From Muriicola sp. Z0-33 (lineage in GTDB: Bacteria > Bacteroidota > Bacteroidia > Flavobacteriales > Flavobacteriaceae), in contig NZ_JAFMPW010000009.1 in the NCBI RefSeq assembly GCF_026126425.1, positions 112,698-176,697 on the forward strand: a stretch of 64,000 nt of DNA. Reading direction: 5' to 3'. Of this stretch, positions 25,153 through 35,139 are shown in pieces (within the stretch, counting starts at the first letter, position 1; each line of letters opens with the position of its first letter). The notes beneath the pieces were generated by a model. It did not search any database. It saw only the letters and a program-made list of their open reading frames with translations, and was not told the origin of the DNA. The translations under genes and the position numbers were made by a program.

Positions 25153-26649
25153 ATGAAAAAACTAGCAGTCGTATTAATCATCCTGCTTATTTATGGATGT
25201 AGAACAGAAAATAAGAAGGAAGTAAGTCCACCTAATATTGTTTTTATTTTTGCAGATGACCTTACCTATAAGGCAGTAAATGCCCTTGGCAATTCAGAAG
25301 TTCAAACGCCTAACCTGGACCGTATAGCGGCCGCGGGAACCACATTTACAAATGCCTATAACATGGGAGCATGGAATGGTGCAGTATGTGTGGCTTCCAG
25401 AGCAATGATAATATCCGGACGCAGTGTCTGGAACGCTAATAACTTTCGGAAGAACTGGCTCCAGGGTAACGAAATGGACAAAACCTGGGGCAGATTGATG
25501 CAAGCTGGAGGATATCAAACCTATATGACTGGCAAATGGCATGTAGATGCCCCGGCAGATAGTGTATTCCAGAATGTAGTGCATATACGCCCCGGAATGC
25601 CGAGTGATTCTTGGAATCATAATGGTAGAATAGCTTACATAAATAAACTGGCAGACCAAGGGGCTTCTGAAAGTGAAATTAGAGCAATTGGTTATAACCG
25701 GCCCTTGAGTGAAAAGGATACCAGTTGGTCCGCTACAGATAAGAAATTTGGTGGATTTTGGGAAGGAGGCACACACTGGAGTGAAGTTCTTAAAGACGAT
25801 GCCCTTGGATTTATAGATCAGGCCAAGACCAGTGATAGTCCTTTCTTTATGTACCTCGCATTCAATGCCCCACATGATCCAAGACAGGCACCCCAGGAAT
25901 ATTTGGATAAATACCCTCTGGAAGATATCAGTTTACCAAAGAGTTGGTTACCTATGTACCCCTACAAAGATTCCATAGGTAACGGGCCGGATCTTAGGGA
26001 TGAAGCCCTGGGACCATTTCCAAGAACCGCATATGCCATAAAAACACACTTAAAGGAGTATTACGCAATTGTTTCTCATCTGGATACCCAGGTAGGTAAA
26101 ATTATGGAAGCATTGGAAAAGAGTGGAAAAATGGATAACACCTATGTATTTTTTACTGCTGATCACGGTTTGGCACTAGGAAGACATGGATTATTGGGTA
26201 AACAGAGCCAATTTGATCACAGTATCCGTCCACCATTTATGATACTCGGACCAGATATTCCTCAAGGAAAGCAAATAACTGCAGACATATACCTCCAGGA
26301 TGCCATGGCGACTGCCCTGGAATTGGCCGGTATAGAGAAACCACAATATGTCTTTTTCAATAGTATTCTAAAATTAATAGACGGTACGCGGACCAAAAGT
26401 TATTACGATGCTATTTATGGAGGGTATGTAAACACCCAGCGAATGATTAGAAAAGAAGGATTTAAGTTAATTGTCTATCCCAAGATTGATAAAATATTAC
26501 TTTTTGATATGGAAAATGATCCGGACGAGATGAACGATCTGTTCAAGCTTCCGGAGTACAGGGAAATGGGGAGGGAATTATTCATGGAGTTATTACAACT
26601 TCAGAAAGATTTGAACGATCCGTTAGATATCTCACATATACAACCATAA
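25153..26649 (+). CDS. Sulfatase (formylglycine type), lipoprotein
   Basis: A 498-residue type I sulfatase. Lipobox at IYGC (Cys16). The metal site FADD is at 33-36, and the maturation motif CVASR (Cys79 to Arg83) fits C-x-[P/A]-x-R, so Cys79 should become formylglycine. TGKWH, FNAPHDPR, and the late metal site TADHGLALGRHGLLGKQ are all present. It removes sulfate esters from carbohydrate, probably algal, in the periplasm or at the cell surface. First gene of a run with Gfo/Idh, PSCyt/DUF1553 and DUF1501 genes. The ATG at 25153 gives the lipoprotein signal at the N-terminus. Confidence 0.93.
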   Translation: MKKLAVVLIILLIYGCRTENKKEVSPPNIVFIFADDLTYKAVNALGNSEVQTPNLDRIAAAGTTFTNAYNMGAWNGAVCVASRAMIISGRSVWNANNFRKNWLQGNEMDKTWGRLMQAGGYQTYMTGKWHVDAPADSVFQNVVHIRPGMPSDSWNHNGRIAYINKLADQGASESEIRAIGYNRPLSEKDTSWSATDKKFGGFWEGGTHWSEVLKDDALGFIDQAKTSDSPFFMYLAFNAPHDPRQAPQEYLDKYPLEDISLPKSWLPMYPYKDSIGNGPDLRDEALGPFPRTAYAIKTHLKEYYAIVSHLDTQVGKIMEALEKSGKMDNTYVFFTADHGLALGRHGLLGKQSQFDHSIRPPFMILGPDIPQGKQITADIYLQDAMATALELAGIEKPQYVFFNSILKLIDGTRTKSYYDAIYGGYVNTQRMIRKEGFKLIVYPKIDKILLFDMENDPDEMNDLFKLPEYREMGRELFMELLQLQKDLNDPLDISHIQP

Positions 26650-26809
26650 AAGAGGGAAGTGCAATTCTTTCCTTTGAATAATCTACCTCTTAAGATCTTG
26701 CTATAGATATATTCCTTATGGCTTAGGATTCAACATTTTTATATGTGTTTTAAGGATTGATTTAACAGGCTTAAAGCAGTATCTTTAGAAGTCTAACACC
26801 AAGTTCCTG

Positions 26810-28129
26810 ATGAAAATGAATAATCAAAGCAAAACTCCGGGTACAAACAAGGGGAGAAGAAGTTTTATTCGAAATACAGCCCTAAGCCTTGGGGCCATTT
26901 CTATTATTCCCAGACATGTAATGGGTAATGGGTATACGGCTCCAAGCGATAAAATTAATCTTGGATTTATAGGCCTTGGAAAACAGAGCGCCGGTCTGGC
27001 CAACAGATTTGCTTCACGCACAACCGCTCAGATTGTTGCGGGTTGTGATGTCTGGACAACAAAAACGCAGTGGTTTAGGCAACATGTGCAGGCAGTTTAT
27101 GCAAGACAACGCAAGCAAAAAGATTACAACGGAGTTGAGGTGTATGCCGAATATAAGGAGTTACTCAACAGGGATGATATAGATGCAGTCGTGATTGCAA
27201 CACCAGATCATTGGCATGCAACAATGGCCATTAATGCTATGAAGAAGGGTAAGGACATTTATTTGGAAAAACCGCTGACACATAGAATTGCTGAAGGAAT
27301 AGATCTGGTTAAAACAGTAAAACAAACAGGGCAAATACTTCAGACGGGTAGTATGCAACGCTCTGATGAAAATTTTAGAAGAGCTTGCGAAATTGTACGG
27401 AATGGTTATCTGGGAGAAATACAAAAAATTCTGGTAAATGTAGGGGATCCTGCAATAGATTATAACCTGCAAGAAGAGGAAGTCCCTGCCGAAGTAAATT
27501 GGAACAAATGGTGCGGGCCTGCACCCTTATTGGCCTACAATCATCGATTGGCACCTGCGAATAACGATGTAAACTTCTGGCCGGATTGGAGAAAGTTTAA
27601 GGAAACTGGAGGAGGGATCCTCTGCGATTGGGGTGCCCATATGTTTGATATTGCTCAATGGGCCTTGGGTATGGACCATTCCGGTCCGGTCCGGTATATT
27701 CCACCAGCTGAAAAGGACGCCGTTCGGGGTTTACGCATGTTCTATAAAAATGGGATCGAAATGATTCACGAAGATTTTGACCGCGGCTGGGGAGTCCGGT
27801 TCATTGGAAGTGAAGGAAGCCTTGATGTGAGCAGAAGTTATCTGGAAACCACACCGGCAAATATACTTTCTGTCGAATTGAAAGATAGGGATACTCGCCT
27901 CTACAATTCTAATGACAACCACTATCAGGATTGGATAGATGCCATCAAAAACCGCACGAATCCGCTTTGTGATGTAACCACGGGCCATAGATCTGCCTCC
28001 ATTTGCAACATCGCCAACATTGCCTATCAATTAGGACGTTCACTAGAATGGGATGTTGAGGAAGAACATTTTAAAGGCGACGCTGAAGCAAACCGTCTGC
28101 GCGAACGGGAAGATAGAGTATTTGATTAA
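26810..28129 (+). CDS. Tat-exported Gfo/Idh/MocA family oxidoreductase
   Basis: A 439-residue NAD(P)-dependent sugar oxidoreductase-like protein. A twin-arginine leader is visible at residues 16-34 (GRRSFIRNTALSLGA), so it is likely exported folded with its cofactor. The nucleotide site LGFIGLGKQS is at 51-60, and the catalytic EKP is at 153-155. The C-terminal domain has GGGILCDWGAHMFDIAQWALG. Exported Gfo/Idh proteins of this kind are common in Bacteroidota and Planctomycetes, and some act as glycosidases or epimerases through transient oxidation. It overlaps the next gene and follows a sulfatase, suggesting action on a desulfated sugar. Confidence 0.93.
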   Translation: MKMNNQSKTPGTNKGRRSFIRNTALSLGAISIIPRHVMGNGYTAPSDKINLGFIGLGKQSAGLANRFASRTTAQIVAGCDVWTTKTQWFRQHVQAVYARQRKQKDYNGVEVYAEYKELLNRDDIDAVVIATPDHWHATMAINAMKKGKDIYLEKPLTHRIAEGIDLVKTVKQTGQILQTGSMQRSDENFRRACEIVRNGYLGEIQKILVNVGDPAIDYNLQEEEVPAEVNWNKWCGPAPLLAYNHRLAPANNDVNFWPDWRKFKETGGGILCDWGAHMFDIAQWALGMDHSGPVRYIPPAEKDAVRGLRMFYKNGIEMIHEDFDRGWGVRFIGSEGSLDVSRSYLETTPANILSVELKDRDTRLYNSNDNHYQDWIDAIKNRTNPLCDVTTGHRSASICNIANIAYQLGRSLEWDVEEEHFKGDAEANRLREREDRVFD

Positions 28130-31100
28130 AACCCACGATCTGGAAAAGCGATTAAAAATTGTGCTATTTTATATTATAACAGCGACTTTAGTCTGCTGTG
28201 GAGGGCCCGAATTGCCTGATGATGTGCAAATGGCCTATGATCTACTGCCAGAGGAAATTGATTTTAACCAACATGTAAAACCCATACTATCGGACAAATG
28301 CTTTATCTGCCACGGACCCGATAAGGCCAAAGTGAAAGCAGGTCTCCAATTACACCTCCCGGAATTTGCATATGATGAATTAAAGGATTCCCCTGGCGAA
28401 TATGCTATAAAACCAGGCAACTTAGCTAAAAGTCAGACCGTTGCACGTATTTTATCTGATGATCCGGACTACCAGATGCCTAAACCAGATGCGCATTTGT
28501 CTTTGAGTAATTACGAAAAGGCCATGTTGATAAAATGGATTGAAGAGGGGGCAGAATACAAGGACCATTGGGCTTTTAGTGCACCTGAAAAGTATGCTCC
28601 TCCCAAAGTTGAATTACAAGAAAAAGTGGCCAATCCGATAGACAATTTTGTGTTGGCGAAATTAGAGGGCGCGCAATTAATCCCAAACGACAAAGCAGAT
28701 AAAGAAACCTTACTCCGAAGGCTGACATTTGATCTGACCGGGCTACCCCCTGACCTGCAAGAAATGGATAATTTTCTGGCAGACGACTCTCCCTATGCTT
28801 ACGAAAAACAAGTAGACCGACTTCTGGCTTCTCCTCATTATGGGGAACAAATGACTTTCGACTGGTTAGATCTTGCCCGTTACGCCGATACACATGGGTA
28901 TACCGTAGATCGTTACAGAGATGTTTCGCCCTGGAGAGATTGGGTGATTAAAGCTTTTAATGAGAATATGCCTTATGATAAATTTATTCAGTGGCAGATA
29001 GCAGGGGATATGATGCCAGATGCTACACAGGAACAAATACTTGCAACCACATTTAACAGGTTGCATCCCCAAAATGGCGAAGGAGGCATAATTGACGAAG
29101 AATTCAGATCTGAATATGTAGCAGACAGGACCAATACATTAGGTCAGGGGCTATTGGGTTTAACGGTTGCCTGTGCAAAATGTCATGATCACAAATACGA
29201 TCCGATTAGTCAGAAGAACTACTACGAAATGTATAGTTTTTTTAATAATGTAAATGAATCTGGTCAGATCTCGTTCGATTATTCGATGCCAGCTCCAAAT
29301 CTTATGCTTCCCAATGAGGAACAAGAAAAATTTCTCAAATATATTGAAGCATTGATCGGGGAAGAGGAAAAGAAAGTCAAGGAAATGGGAGATGCGGAAG
29401 TGCCAAATATCAAAGAGTGGATCTCCACTTTAGGCTATCAAAAAATTAATCCTGACATATTGCCTACCGGACTATTAGCCAACTTTGATTTTAACTCCGG
29501 ACAACTTAGAAATACGCTCAATTTATCACAAAAAGGAAGAATAAGGAGGCAATACGCCAATGATCAAAAGGTAAATCTCGTCAGTGGATTTGATGGTAAT
29601 GGACTTAAATTGGACGGCGATGCCTGGTTGCACCTTGATAATATTGGGAATTTTCAGAGGCATCAATCGTTTAGTATCGGCATTCGTATACATCTGCCAG
29701 AAGAGCTGGAATCCGGGGTGATATTTCATAAAGGAGTGGGAGCTAAATTGTACAACTTCAGAGGTTATCACCTGGCTTTAAATGACAATAAATTAGAATT
29801 GGTTCTGGCACATTTGCATCCGGCTAATGCAATAATTGTCCGTTCCTTATCCGAAGTGCCCAAGAATAAATGGGTGCAGTTAACAATGACCTATAATGGC
29901 AATAGTAAGGCATCGGGATTAAAAATATTTATGGATGGTCAGCAATTGCCAACCAAGACCGTGACAGATAACCTTTATAAGGATATAAGCTTTAACAGCA
30001 ATGCTTATGGTGTTGCAGATGTCCCAAATGATCCTGGTTTGCAGATTGGTGCCAGGTGGAGAGGCAAGGGGATTGGCGGGGCAATAGTAGACGATATCCT
30101 GGTATTCGACAAAGAACTCAGCAAACTTGAAGTGCTGCAGATAAGTCGACCTGAGCAGCTGACATCGCTGTTGACAAAATCAAATAAAGAACTTACTGAG
30201 GATGAGGTAAATGTAATTAGTGATTATTTCCTTGCCAATAAATCTAAAAATTTACAGACTGCTAAAGCAAGGCTCGAGCAGCTGAAAAAAGTGCAAGTTG
30301 ATTCTATGGATAGGGTACAGGAGATAATGGTAATGAAGGAAATGGCCATTCCCAGAGCATCATTTATTCTTGAACGTGGTTTGTACGATGTATACGGAGA
30401 ACAGGTGTTTCCAAATACTCCCCAGAAAATTTTTCCATATCCAGACAGTCTGCCAAAAAACAGATTGGGTCTGGCAAAATGGGTGACGCATAGACAAAAT
30501 CCGCTAACGGCCAGGGTAGCTGTAAACAGATATTGGCAGCACCTCTTTGGTATGGGGATTGTCCGGACAGCAGAGGATTTTGGGAACCAGGGCGAAATGC
30601 CATCCCATCCAAAATTACTAGACTGGTTAGCCATACACTTTATAGAATCTGGCTGGGATGTAAAAGCCTTGCATAAATTAATGGTGATGTCTAATACCTA
30701 CCAGCAAAGTTCTTTGGCAAGTGATCAGCAGAAAGAAAAAGATAAGTACAACAGATTATTAGCCAGAGGGCCATCTAAAAGATTAACGGGTGAAATGCTG
30801 AGAAATAATGCACTGGCAGCTTCAGGATTGCTTAATAAAAAAATTGGAGGACCAAGTGTAAAGCCGTATCAACCGAAAGGCTTATGGAAAATTAACGGTG
30901 CAGCTTATGAGGTAGACAAAGGAGATAAATTATATAGGAAAAGCATGTATACGATTTGGAAACGTTCTGTACCCCATCCTACCATTGCGACATTTGATGC
31001 ACCGGAAAGATCGTATTGTGTCGTAAGGAGGCAGGAAACAAATACACCTTTACAAGCTTTGGTGATGCTTAATGACCCCACTTATGTGGAAGCAGCCAGG

Positions 31101-31385
31101 GCATTAGGGAATAGTATGGTAGCATATACCGACATAAAAGACGGAATAACAACAGTATTCAGGAAATTGACGGGGAGAACAATTCTTCCTGATGAATTGC
31201 AATTGCTTGTAAATCTGAGAGAGGAAGAATTAGTTAAATTCAAGGTTGACAAGTCCAAAACTGAAGGATGGTTAAGTTCCGGGATGTATAGGATTTCTAA
31301 GCAGGCAGACGGGGTTGCTGTAGCTGCTAATGCAGTAGTTGCCAGTACTATTCTAAATTCGGATGCAACAATTACTAAAAGATAG
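28122..31385 (+). CDS. PSCyt1-DUF1549-LamG-DUF1553 (planctomycete-type) protein
   Basis: About 1087 residues. After a lipoprotein-like leader (LVCC near residue 25) comes a planctomycete cytochrome C domain with heme motif CFICHG (60-65). Then a DUF1549 domain (PIDNFVLAKLEGAQL, LTFDLTGLPPD, WLDLARYADTHGY, VACAKCHDHKYDPI, the last giving a second CxxCH). A LamG/concanavalin-like insert follows (about 465-700: GLKLDGDAWLHL, ILVFDKELS), and a C-terminal DUF1553/PSD1 domain (NPLTARVAVNRYWQHLFG, ETNTPLQALVMLNDPT). Function of this family is unknown. No ATG fits: TTG at 28122 overlaps the Gfo/Idh stop by eight bases, and GTG at 28161 is the alternative. It precedes its usual partner DUF1501 by 21 bases. 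Confidence 0.88.
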   Translation: MIKTHDLEKRLKIVLFYIITATLVCCGGPELPDDVQMAYDLLPEEIDFNQHVKPILSDKCFICHGPDKAKVKAGLQLHLPEFAYDELKDSPGEYAIKPGNLAKSQTVARILSDDPDYQMPKPDAHLSLSNYEKAMLIKWIEEGAEYKDHWAFSAPEKYAPPKVELQEKVANPIDNFVLAKLEGAQLIPNDKADKETLLRRLTFDLTGLPPDLQEMDNFLADDSPYAYEKQVDRLLASPHYGEQMTFDWLDLARYADTHGYTVDRYRDVSPWRDWVIKAFNENMPYDKFIQWQIAGDMMPDATQEQILATTFNRLHPQNGEGGIIDEEFRSEYVADRTNTLGQGLLGLTVACAKCHDHKYDPISQKNYYEMYSFFNNVNESGQISFDYSMPAPNLMLPNEEQEKFLKYIEALIGEEEKKVKEMGDAEVPNIKEWISTLGYQKINPDILPTGLLANFDFNSGQLRNTLNLSQKGRIRRQYANDQKVNLVSGFDGNGLKLDGDAWLHLDNIGNFQRHQSFSIGIRIHLPEELESGVIFHKGVGAKLYNFRGYHLALNDNKLELVLAHLHPANAIIVRSLSEVPKNKWVQLTMTYNGNSKASGLKIFMDGQQLPTKTVTDNLYKDISFNSNAYGVADVPNDPGLQIGARWRGKGIGGAIVDDILVFDKELSKLEVLQISRPEQLTSLLTKSNKELTEDEVNVISDYFLANKSKNLQTAKARLEQLKKVQVDSMDRVQEIMVMKEMAIPRASFILERGLYDVYGEQVFPNTPQKIFPYPDSLPKNRLGLAKWVTHRQNPLTARVAVNRYWQHLFGMGIVRTAEDFGNQGEMPSHPKLLDWLAIHFIESGWDVKALHKLMVMSNTYQQSSLASDQQKEKDKYNRLLARGPSKRLTGEMLRNNALAASGLLNKKIGGPSVKPYQPKGLWKINGAAYEVDKGDKLYRKSMYTIWKRSVPHPTIATFDAPERSYCVVRRQETNTPLQALVMLNDPTYVEAARALGNSMVAYTDIKDGITTVFRKLTGRTILPDELQLLVNLREEELVKFKVDKSKTEGWLSSGMYRISKQADGVAVAANAVVASTILNSDATITKR

Positions 31386-31406
31386 GTTTTCAAAAAATGA
31401 TTTGTT

Positions 31407-32927
31407 ATGTGTCATAATCACGAAGTCGTAAAATCTGATAATAAAGATTTACAGCAGCTCGAAAAACAGTTGAGTCGTAGAAACTTTCTGACCAAAACCT
31501 CTATGGGCCTGGGCGCCATTGCATTGAGTTCTTTAATGAATACAGACAGGGTTTATGGTGCGGTAAAGGGTAAAATAGACGCAGCTAATGCCAATAACAT
31601 ATTGGCAGAATATAACAAAAACATCTCGGGCTTACCACATCATTTACCAAAGGCCAGGAGGATTGTGTATCTCTTTCAAAGCGGAGGGCCATCTCAATTA
31701 GATATGTTCGATTATAAACCTAAGTTAAGGCAGATGTTCGGCAAGGACCTTCCGGATTCTGTGCGTCAGGGACAACGATTAACAGGGATGAGCGCTGGCC
31801 AGACTACTTTTCCTATTGCACCTTCTATAATGGACTTTAAGCAGTACGGAGCATCCCGAGCCTGGGTAAGTGAATTAATGCCTTACACTTCTGAGATTGT
31901 CGACGACCTGTGCTTTGTTAAATCGATGCAGACAGATGCCATAAATCACGACCCGGCAATTACATTTCTGCAGACTGGGAATCAACTACCAGGCAGGCCT
32001 TCTATCGGGGCCTGGCTAAGTTATGGTCTGGGTTCGGACAATGAGAATCTACCCACCTTTATTACTTTGATTACCAAAAATATGGGGGGTCAGCCACTGT
32101 ATTCCCGTCTCTGGGGAAATGGCTTCCTACCTACAGAACATCAGGGGGTTCAGTTCAGATCTGGTAAAGACCCGGTGCTGTATCTCAGTGATCCGCAAAA
32201 TTATGATGGAAATGACAGGCGCAGAATGCTAGACTATCTTGGAAAACTTAATGAATTGCAATACAGTGCTTATGGAGATCCGGAAATAAATGCAAGAATG
32301 GCGCAGTACGAGATGGCCTTTAGAATGCAGACATCGGTTCCCGAAGTTACGGACATGTCCGATGAACCGGACTATATTTTTGATATGTACGGCAAGGACA
32401 GCAGAGATCCCGGGACATATGCTGCTAACTGTCTGATGGCTAGAAAATTACTGGAGAAAGATGTGAAATTCGTTCAATTATACCATCAGGGCTGGGACCA
32501 GCACATAGGTTGTCCGGGTGGTGTCAGAAGTCAGTGTAAACTAACAGATCAGGCAAACGCCGCTTTGATAAAAGACTTAAAACAAAGAGGGATGTTAGAA
32601 GACACCCTTGTGATTTGGGGAGGAGAATTTGGGCGCACCGTCTATTCTCAAGGACAGTTAACTGCCGATAACTATGGCAGGGACCATCATCCCAAGGCTT
32701 TCACGATGTGGATGGCCGGAGCGGGAGTGAAAGCCGGTTTCTGCTATGGAGAGACAGATGATTTCAGTTATAATGTGGTCAGAGACCCTGTTCATGTGCA
32801 CGATTTTCACGCTACACTATTACACTTGTTTGGAATAGATCATGAAAGATTGGTCTTTAAGCACCAGGGAAGGCGCTACAGACTTACAGATGTGCACGGG
32901 CATGTAGTTAATGATTTATTGGTGTAA
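31407..32927 (+). CDS. DUF1501 protein (sulfatase-superfamily fold), Tat signal
   Basis: A 506-residue exported protein with a Tat leader LSRRNFLTKTSMGLGAIA (Arg24-Arg25). The DUF1501 domain shows FQSGGPSQLDMFDYKP, VIWGGEFGRT, GRDHHPKAFTMWMAG and HVHDFHATLLHLFGID; the histidines and aspartates of the last two resemble the metal site of alkaline-phosphatase/sulfatase superfamily enzymes. No formylglycine motif is seen. Genetically coupled to PSCyt1/DUF1553 proteins throughout Planctomycetes, as here. The shared job is unknown; neighbours imply exported carbohydrate processing. Confidence 0.92.
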   Translation: MCHNHEVVKSDNKDLQQLEKQLSRRNFLTKTSMGLGAIALSSLMNTDRVYGAVKGKIDAANANNILAEYNKNISGLPHHLPKARRIVYLFQSGGPSQLDMFDYKPKLRQMFGKDLPDSVRQGQRLTGMSAGQTTFPIAPSIMDFKQYGASRAWVSELMPYTSEIVDDLCFVKSMQTDAINHDPAITFLQTGNQLPGRPSIGAWLSYGLGSDNENLPTFITLITKNMGGQPLYSRLWGNGFLPTEHQGVQFRSGKDPVLYLSDPQNYDGNDRRRMLDYLGKLNELQYSAYGDPEINARMAQYEMAFRMQTSVPEVTDMSDEPDYIFDMYGKDSRDPGTYAANCLMARKLLEKDVKFVQLYHQGWDQHIGCPGGVRSQCKLTDQANAALIKDLKQRGMLEDTLVIWGGEFGRTVYSQGQLTADNYGRDHHPKAFTMWMAGAGVKAGFCYGETDDFSYNVVRDPVHVHDFHATLLHLFGIDHERLVFKHQGRRYRLTDVHGHVVNDLLV

Positions 32928-32998
32928 TCCTGGATGTGCCCTCAGCACAATGAAGTCAAAAAAGTGATGTAGCCCTATTATTTTAATGCTCCATGTAT

Positions 32999-34315
32999 CT
33001 AAATGTTATGGATTTTAAAAGTTCTATAGCCATAGACTGCCACTACCAAAAAGCAGATTAATGGCAAAACAAATGAAAAGTTCACCTCGGGTACCCCTAG
33101 AATCTCAATATCTGTATACCCGGAACCACCGAAGTCTAAAATAGCTCCTTGTAACACCGGCATAATTGCACCTCCTACTATCGCCATGACAAGGAATGCG
33201 GCTCCAAATTTCGCATCTTCTCCAACTCCTTCCAAGGCTATACCGTAAATGGTTGGGAACATTATAGACATGCATAGAGAAATCCCCACCAAGGCGTATA
33301 GCCCTATCATTCCCTGAATAAAAATAGCTCCCAATGTAAATGTTATAGCACCAAGGGCAAAATACATTAATAATTTGCCTGAGCTAACAAATTTTAAAAG
33401 GTATGTACCTATCCATCGGCCAATTAAGAATAGGATCAGTGCCCAATAGGCATAGGTAACTGCACTTCTATTATCTATACCAAGGGTTTCTGCATATTGG
33501 TAAATGTAGGTCCAGCACATTATTTGCGCCCCCACATAGAACATTTGTGCTACTACTCCTTCAAGAAACTTCTTGCTTTTAAACAATCTATTAACAGCAT
33601 TGGAGACAGTACCACTTTGATCTTCTTTTTTCTCGGGCATTTTAACTAATACAATTAACAAGAGCATAAATAATACAAACAGGCCGAGAAGTACATACGG
33701 GTTTCTGATTACCATCAAATCGGAAGTTCTGACTGCTGTTTTAGCCGTGGCTGTCAGCGTATCGTAAATTGGATTCCCATTTACATCCAGATCATCAGAT
33801 TGTAAGGAACCAAGGATAAATGTTTGTGCTATAAATAAACCCGAAAGCGCTCCTATAGGATTAAAAGCCTGAGCCAGATTTAATCTTCGTGTAGCAGTTT
33901 TCTCGTCGCCCATCGCCAGGATAAACGGATTGGCGGTAGTTTCCAAAAATGCCAGACCAAAAGTAAGAATGTACAAGGCAGCAAGAAAAAAACCGAATGC
34001 CTCATAATAGGCGGCCGGATAAAATAAAAGCGCACCAGAGGCATACAATAGTAGTCCAACTATGATTCCTTTTTTATAGGTATATTTTTTAATGAACATG
34101 GCAGCCGGGAACGCCATGGTAAAATACCCCCCGTAAAATGCCATTTGCACCCAGGAGGCCTGGGTGTTATTTAGTTCAAGTATTTTCTTAAAGGCCGACA
34201 CCATCGGATTGGTAATGTCATTGGCGAAACCCCATAGTGCAAACAAAGAGGTAATAAGGATAAAAGGTAACAGCACTTTTTTAGAAACAACTGGCGATGA
34301 TGTAGTAGTTTGCAT
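32999..34315 (-). CDS. fucP: FucP-type sugar:H+ symporter
   Basis: A 438-residue MFS transporter with 12 helices, of the FucP (fucose/galactose/glucose) group. WGFANDITNPM carries Asp33, and AFLETTANPF carries Glu125. By motif these correspond to the Asp and Glu shown essential for proton-coupled L-fucose transport in E. coli FucP. LNLAQAFNPIG is also conserved. It closes the minus-strand operon with the dehydrogenase, lactonase and dehydratase, which favours L-fucose or a related 6-deoxy sugar, though FucP homologues in Bacteroidota also carry other hexoses. Confidence 0.9.
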   Translation of the reverse strand: MQTTTSSPVVSKKVLLPFILITSLFALWGFANDITNPMVSAFKKILELNNTQASWVQMAFYGGYFTMAFPAAMFIKKYTYKKGIIVGLLLYASGALLFYPAAYYEAFGFFLAALYILTFGLAFLETTANPFILAMGDEKTATRRLNLAQAFNPIGALSGLFIAQTFILGSLQSDDLDVNGNPIYDTLTATAKTAVRTSDLMVIRNPYVLLGLFVLFMLLLIVLVKMPEKKEDQSGTVSNAVNRLFKSKKFLEGVVAQMFYVGAQIMCWTYIYQYAETLGIDNRSAVTYAYWALILFLIGRWIGTYLLKFVSSGKLLMYFALGAITFTLGAIFIQGMIGLYALVGISLCMSIMFPTIYGIALEGVGEDAKFGAAFLVMAIVGGAIMPVLQGAILDFGGSGYTDIEILGVPEVNFSFVLPLICFLVVAVYGYRTFKIHNI

Positions 34316-34338
34316 ATTTATAAATGCCTTTGGTTTAA

Positions 34339-35130
34339 TTAATTGTTTAACAAAGCCCTGTCCAGGTGAACATACCCGCCATCAACAAAAATATACTGCC
34401 CTGTGGTATGGGATGATCTTTCAGAAATAGTAAAGAGGCATGCACTTGCGATTTCCTCCGGAGTGGTCATCCGCTTTCCCAATGGAATATTTTGTTGAAT
34501 GGCCTCAAGTTGTTCTTTGCCATTCTTAAGCGTAGCGATCCATTCCTCGTACATCGGGGTATAACTTTCTGCAATTAATACAGCGTTACATCTGATCCCA
34601 TCCTTTAAAAGGTCTACCGCCCATTCGCGGGTCAGCCCCAGAACTCCACCTTTGGCTGCCGCATATCCCGAGGTTTTTCCCTGGCCGGTTAATGCTACTT
34701 TGGAACCGATGTTTAGAATATTTCCTTTAGACATCTTTAAATGAGGAAGGGCGAATTTGACCACCAAAAAATAGCTGGCGAGGTTGAGTTTTATGGATTC
34801 CATAAATTCATCGAATGAATTGTCAAGTCCAATCCCGTCATTGCAACCAACATTATTGATAACTGCATCTATTCTCCCGTATTTTTTTGAGATAACTTCT
34901 ATGGCTTTCTGCACTTCTTGTGGACTGGTAACATCTGTTTTGCAAAATAGGGCCTCACCTCCATTACTGATGATTTCATCTGCATATTTAAGCCCCCTTT
35001 CACTGATGTCCAGGATCACCGGAATAGCCTCTTCTTTTGCAAGATGCTCAAACAGGCATGCGCCAATACTACCCTTTTTTCCACCACCGCCGCTTATGAT
35101 TACTACTTTTCCTTTTAAACCTAAATCCAT
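34339..35130 (-). CDS. SDR family dehydrogenase, probable L-fucose dehydrogenase
   Basis: A 263-residue short-chain dehydrogenase. Cofactor loop ISGGGGKKGSIG (12-23, a variant of TGxxxGIG), NNVG (92-95), and the catalytic Ser143, Tyr156 and Lys160 (SGYAAAK). It ends with the usual TTGQYIFVDGGY. Between fucP (23 bases) and the amidohydrolase (9 bases), it most likely oxidises L-fucose to the lactone, or acts on 2-keto-3-deoxyfuconate later in the same path. The ATG at 35130 is preferred over a TTG one codon upstream. Confidence 0.85.
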   Translation of the reverse strand: MDLGLKGKVVIISGGGGKKGSIGACLFEHLAKEEAIPVILDISERGLKYADEIISNGGEALFCKTDVTSPQEVQKAIEVISKKYGRIDAVINNVGCNDGIGLDNSFDEFMESIKLNLASYFLVVKFALPHLKMSKGNILNIGSKVALTGQGKTSGYAAAKGGVLGLTREWAVDLLKDGIRCNAVLIAESYTPMYEEWIATLKNGKEQLEAIQQNIPLGKRMTTPEEIASACLFTISERSSHTTGQYIFVDGGYVHLDRALLNN

Positions 35131-35139
35131 CAATACTGA

